This document shows positions 15,230-18,019 of a stretch of DNA of 18,019 bases, in pieces (the stretch's first letter is position 1; each line of letters opens with the position of its first letter). The stretch comes from an uncultured bacterium. Its GTDB lineage: Bacteria; Planctomycetota; Uabimicrobiia; Uabimicrobiales; JABWCH01. Position numbers and translations under genes: made by a program. Location of the stretch: assembly GCA_938003875.1 (NCBI GenBank), contig CALKWO010000390.1:1-18019 (forward strand). Direction: 5' to 3'. The notes under the pieces are model-generated. The model did no database searches and was not told where the DNA came from. It was given only the letters and a program-made list of their open reading frames with translations.

Positions 15230-15457
15230 ATGCCAGGTATCTTAAGAAATTCTTGTTTAATCAAACAAAATAAAGTATCTTATAGAGAAGGCATCCAGAA
15301 AAATCTGGGAAATCCCGTTGCCTCAGAAGAAGAAAACCAGGAAAATATCCAGGTAAACCATTTTTGTCTGAGAGTGCAAAAAAAGAATGGGGTTGTTCTG
15401 GGCTTACAGATCGTCCACAGCAGTGGAGATGAAATTGCCCTGGATTTTTCTTATTAA
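15230..15457 (+). CDS. Small protein of unknown function, first gene of lipoprotein operon
   Basis: 75 residues. AAGGAG (15217-15222) lies 7 bases before the ATG, a good ribosome site that supports it as a real gene. There is no signal peptide or membrane segment. The middle is rich in Glu, Asn and Gln, and the end alternates hydrophobic residues as in beta strands (VLGLQIVHSS, EIALDFSY). I do not recognise a family; it does not look like FlgM. It lies 11 bases before the coiled-coil lipoprotein gene and after a sigma-54-like promoter, so all three genes are probably co-expressed. A cytoplasmic partner or regulator of the lipoproteins would be a guess. Confidence 0.65.
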   Translation: MPGILRNSCLIKQNKVSYREGIQKNLGNPVASEEENQENIQVNHFCLRVQKKNGVVLGLQIVHSSGDEIALDFSY

Positions 15458-15468
15458 AAGGCAAAGAG

Positions 15469-15906
15469 ATGCTTTGGTATTGTTTAGGGATTCTGCTTTT
15501 TTTGGCAGGGTGTTATGAGTCCAATACATCCTATCGCCAGACAACAAGGATGGCTTTGCAGGAAGCCATCCAGTATGGGGAAGAGACTCCTGTCAAGATC
15601 ATTGCCCTGCAGGAGAAAGAGCTAAAATCATTGAAAGAAGAAAACAAATCTCTTCATTTGCAGCTCAGACAAGCTATCTCTGCTCAAGAAGAAGCCCAAT
15701 TCCATTTCAAACAAACCCACAACCAGCTTGAAGAGATTCGCCAAAAGCATGAAAAGGCACTCCAAGAATTGGATAACTACAAATCAAATGCCAGAAGGCA
15801 GGAAGAAAATATACAAAAATTGGCTCTGGAAAAAATAAAATTAGAACAACAGCTTCTCCATCTAAAAATTCAGGAAATACAAAAAAATAATAAAGAAGAA
15901 GAATGA
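15469..15906 (+). CDS. Coiled-coil lipoprotein of unknown function
   Basis: 145 residues. A short signal sequence ends in the lipobox LFLAGC, with C15 as the probable lipid-modified cysteine, so the mature protein should be anchored by lipid in the envelope. From about residue 45 to the end it is a continuous, highly charged coiled coil (heptads around LKSLKEENKSLHLQLRQA and later LALEKIKLEQQLLHLKI). Such a rod could span part of the periplasm or pair with another coiled protein. The stop overlaps the start of the next gene by 4 bases (ATGA at 15903), so they are translationally coupled. I recognise no named family. Confidence 0.75.
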   Translation: MLWYCLGILLFLAGCYESNTSYRQTTRMALQEAIQYGEETPVKIIALQEKELKSLKEENKSLHLQLRQAISAQEEAQFHFKQTHNQLEEIRQKHEKALQELDNYKSNARRQEENIQKLALEKIKLEQQLLHLKIQEIQKNNKEEE

Positions 15907-16457
15907 AAACAATGCGCAATCTATTCCTTAGCAGTATGATAGGTATTTTTTTCCTTTTATCATGCACAAATACAAAGCAGGTTTCCTCTTTTTCTATATC
16001 TTTTTCTCCTCACTTCAAGCAATATAAGCTCCAAAGATTATTTTTCATCCCTTTCCAAGAAGATCAAAAAATTTTTAGCTCTACCCTCAAAGATACATTA
16101 GCCAAAAACAAAACCTGGGAAATTTTTTTTTCCCCTCTTCCATCATCGTATCCACTCTCTCCTTCTCATATACCAGCCTCTAGCCTCTCCTATGTTGCGA
16201 CAAAATATAATGCTCATGCAATTGCTCTAGGGCATATCTCCCATTTTTCCTTAACTCCTATGAGGATCAGCCTTCGCTGGCAGATCATTTCTGTCTATGA
16301 TGGCAAAATCCTTTATTCCATAGAAGGAACATGGGAAGACAAATCTATATATTCTTTAGATTATCAGGACATCCCTCAAAGCATATCTGGTCTTTCTGTA
16401 GAAAAATTCTTTTCTGAAGTCTGCCTTACCATAGCAGAAGGATTGAAAAACCTGTAA
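15903..16457 (+). CDS. Lipoprotein of unknown function, LpoB/CsgG-like in outline
   Basis: 184 residues. The signal peptide ends in LLSC with C21 as probable lipidation site. The mature part shows a pattern seen in several periplasmic lipoprotein families with a TolB-N/CsgG-type fold. An early strand FFIPF is followed by a helix with LKDTLAKN. Then come a statement of uptake into a strand-helix unit (YVATKYNAHAIALGHISHFS), the strand RISLRWQIISVYDGKILYSI and a closing helix. This likeness is by pattern only, and I would not assign a family. The start overlaps the coiled-coil lipoprotein gene, so the two are probably partners. A role in the flagellar basal body or in cell-wall synthesis fits their envelope location and promoter but remains inference. 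Confidence 0.72.
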   Translation: MKTMRNLFLSSMIGIFFLLSCTNTKQVSSFSISFSPHFKQYKLQRLFFIPFQEDQKIFSSTLKDTLAKNKTWEIFFSPLPSSYPLSPSHIPASSLSYVATKYNAHAIALGHISHFSLTPMRISLRWQIISVYDGKILYSIEGTWEDKSIYSLDYQDIPQSISGLSVEKFFSEVCLTIAEGLKNL

Positions 16458-16532
16458 CTCTGTGGTAAAATTTTCCATTATCAGCACTCTCACAATAGCC
16501 TATTCTAACAATAAAAATTTGAAGGAGTAAAT

Positions 16533-17912
16533 ATGCAGCTCGTCATTAAAAATGGAACGATTGTAACAGCTTCCGATGTATATAAGGCAGATATAGGTAT
16601 TGAAAATGGTAAGATCGTCAGCCTGGCAGAAAAAATTTGTTTGGATGGAGTTCCTGTTGTAGATGCTACAAATCAGTATATCTTACCTGGTATGATTGAT
16701 GCACACGTTCATTGCCAGTTGCCTATGGCAGGAACAGTTTCCAGCGATGATTTTGTCAATGCGACCAAAGCCGCCGCTTGTGGTGGAGTGACTACGATCC
16801 TGGATTTTTCGACACAAATGCCAGGAAAGGGACTTATGGATTCTATTCTAAAGAGAAAAGAAGAAGCTGCTGGCAAGGTTTGCATTGATTATAGCCTTCA
16901 TGCAGGGATTACAGATTGGAATATAGCACAACAAGAATTAGACAAAGCATTTGCAGAAGGGATAAGCAGCTTTAAAATGTTTATGACATATAAACAAAGA
17001 GGCCTGATGTCAGACGATGCACAAATTTTTCAAGCTTTAGAGGAGACTAAAAAGAGAGGTGGAATGATTACTGTTCATGCAGAATCCACTCCTTTGCTGG
17101 ACTTTCTGGTAGAAAGATACCACCAGCAAAAAGAAAAATATGGTGCTTATGCTCATGTCCTAAGCAGACCTGATCTAATCGAGGTAGATGCCATAGAACG
17201 TGCTATAAGGTTGGCTGAGCTAAGCGCAGGAACTCTCTATATTGTTCATACTTCGACAGGAAGAGGTGCTATGGCGATTAAAGAAGCTCGATTCAGAGGT
17301 GTTCGCGTATACTGTGAAACCTGTCCACAGTACCTTTTGCTGGATGAAACGGTTTTTGAAAAAGAAGATGGGCATCTCTATGCAACATGCCCCCAGATTA
17401 AGAGCAAGAAAAACCAGCAAGAACTCTGGCACCTGATAGAAACAGGAGACATCCATGTCATTGCAACAGACCATTGCACATTTACCAAATCCCAGAAAGA
17501 TTTATGGAAAGGGGATTTTACCTGCATTCCCTTTGGACTTCCTGGAACAGAGACGCTGCTCTCCACAATGTATACAAAAGCAGTAAACTCAGGCCTCATT
17601 TCCCTATCCCGCCTGGTCGCTCTTCTCAGCACCAATCCAGCAAAAATTTTTGGACTTTATCCTAAGAAAGGTACTATAGCGATTGGAAGCGATGCTGATC
17701 TTGTTGTTTTTGCCCCTGATATGAAAAAAACTTTGGACTACCATAGCTTACAAACCAATTGTGATTGGTCACCCTACCAGGGAATGGAGCTTACAGGCTA
17801 TCCCAGAATTACCTTGAGCAAAGGTAAAATTCTGGCCAGGGAAGGGAAATTTGTAGGAGAAACAGGGATGGGGAGCTTTATACATCGTGGTAAAGCATGT
17901 GAGTATAGGTGA
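16533..17912 (+). CDS. hydA: Dihydropyrimidinase / D-hydantoinase
   Basis: 459 residues, normal for the family. It is a cytoplasmic metal-dependent cyclic amidohydrolase that opens dihydropyrimidines (dihydrouracil, dihydrothymine) or 5-substituted hydantoins. The binuclear metal ligands are all in place: H58 and H60 in DAHVHCQLP, the lysine to be carboxylated K148 in SFKMFMTYK, H182 in VHAES, H239 in IVHTS and D313 in ATDHCTF. CPQYLLLD and GLPGTETLL are further family marks. Spacing of the ligands agrees with dihydropyrimidinase better than dihydroorotase or allantoinase. The start has GAAGGAG just upstream. It is separated from the lipoprotein operon by 75 bases and ends in a strong palindrome. 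The substrate cannot be fixed from sequence, and no other pyrimidine-catabolic gene is in the window. Confidence 0.93.
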   Translation: MQLVIKNGTIVTASDVYKADIGIENGKIVSLAEKICLDGVPVVDATNQYILPGMIDAHVHCQLPMAGTVSSDDFVNATKAAACGGVTTILDFSTQMPGKGLMDSILKRKEEAAGKVCIDYSLHAGITDWNIAQQELDKAFAEGISSFKMFMTYKQRGLMSDDAQIFQALEETKKRGGMITVHAESTPLLDFLVERYHQQKEKYGAYAHVLSRPDLIEVDAIERAIRLAELSAGTLYIVHTSTGRGAMAIKEARFRGVRVYCETCPQYLLLDETVFEKEDGHLYATCPQIKSKKNQQELWHLIETGDIHVIATDHCTFTKSQKDLWKGDFTCIPFGLPGTETLLSTMYTKAVNSGLISLSRLVALLSTNPAKIFGLYPKKGTIAIGSDADLVVFAPDMKKTLDYHSLQTNCDWSPYQGMELTGYPRITLSKGKILAREGKFVGETGMGSFIHRGKACEYR

Positions 17913-17920
17913 TGAGGAAT

Positions 17921-17950
17921 GAACCTAAACCTAGGTTTAGGTTCAGGTTT
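17921..17950 (+). terminator. Palindromic terminator after the hydantoinase gene
   Basis: GAACCTAAACCT (17921-17932) and AGGTTTAGGTTC (17933-17944) form a perfect 24-base palindrome, able to fold as a 10-bp stem with a CTAG loop. It starts 8 bases after the stop codon and is followed by AGGTTTTATCC, a short U-tract. The rest of the window to 18019 holds no gene that I can support. Confidence 0.6.
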
Positions 17951-18019
17951 TATCCTAAAGTCATGTAATTTGACAATGTTAAATCTGGATTATTGATTAC
18001 CAAGAGCTTACGAAAGATT

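Noticed and set aside
15230..15457. Small protein as the anti-sigma factor FlgM
   Set aside because: Size is near but the FlgM-like C-terminal helical pattern is absent; the end of the protein looks beta-stranded.
17921..17944. Telomere-like CCTAAA/TTTAGG words
   Set aside because: They are just the two arms of one short palindrome after a gene and are better explained as a terminator.
1..18019. CRISPR arrays, tRNA, rRNA, transposases or phage genes
   Set aside because: No regularly spaced direct repeats, RNA-gene hallmarks or mobile-element proteins were seen on either strand.

Overview
The window is AT-rich bacterial DNA dominated by late and regulatory genes of a flagellar system. Two lipoproteins with lipoboxes, a LamG-type secreted protein with a degenerate PEP-CTERM tail, a complete FliO/FliR/FlhB/FlhA export set (minus FliP and FliQ) and both sigma-54-type and sigma-28-type promoters point to a motile diderm (Gram-negative-type) bacterium. 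The PEP-CTERM/LamG protein and the overall gene style would fit Planctomycetota or a neighbouring PVC-type lineage, but the sequence alone does not settle the taxonomy.

Layout. (1) 185-1555: an NtrC-type sigma-54 activator. (2) 1556-1754: a convergent intergenic stretch with an unusual three-armed palindrome and a probable flagellin terminator. (3) 1755-3140, minus strand: flagellin, with a near-perfect FliA-type (sigma-28) promoter. (4) Divergently from it, a sigma-54 promoter followed by a membrane TPR-like protein, fliS, a FliT-like protein, fliO, a LamG/PEP-CTERM protein and fliR (3332-6909). (5) A GAF-domain histidine kinase and a single-domain response regulator (7037-8707). (6) A second sigma-54 promoter with an upstream palindrome, then flhB-flhA overlapping by 4 bases, then a FliA/WhiG-type sigma factor (8880-12846). 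(7) recQ on the minus strand (12881-14980). (8) A third, weaker sigma-54-like promoter ahead of three tightly packed unknown genes, two of them lipoproteins (15230-16457). (9) A dihydropyrimidinase/hydantoinase gene (16533-17912) ending in a strong palindrome.

How it fits together: the window seems to hold most of a flagellar transcription cascade. The sigma-54 activator would switch on the -24/-12 promoters ahead of the fliS-fliO-fliR and flhB-flhA clusters. The sigma factor encoded after flhA would then read the sigma-28 promoter of flagellin. The kinase and the CheY-like protein sit between the two export clusters and may feed signals into this circuit. The same sigma-54 signature ahead of the unknown lipoprotein operon suggests, without proving it, that those genes belong to the flagellar or envelope regulon. 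The main oddities are the missing fliP and fliQ with a PEP-CTERM protein in their place, an FlhB autocleavage loop reading NPTT instead of NPTH, and several palindromic intergenic elements that look like dispersed repeats. recQ and the hydantoinase gene appear to be ordinary housekeeping or metabolic neighbours. I found no tRNA, rRNA, CRISPR array or transposase.
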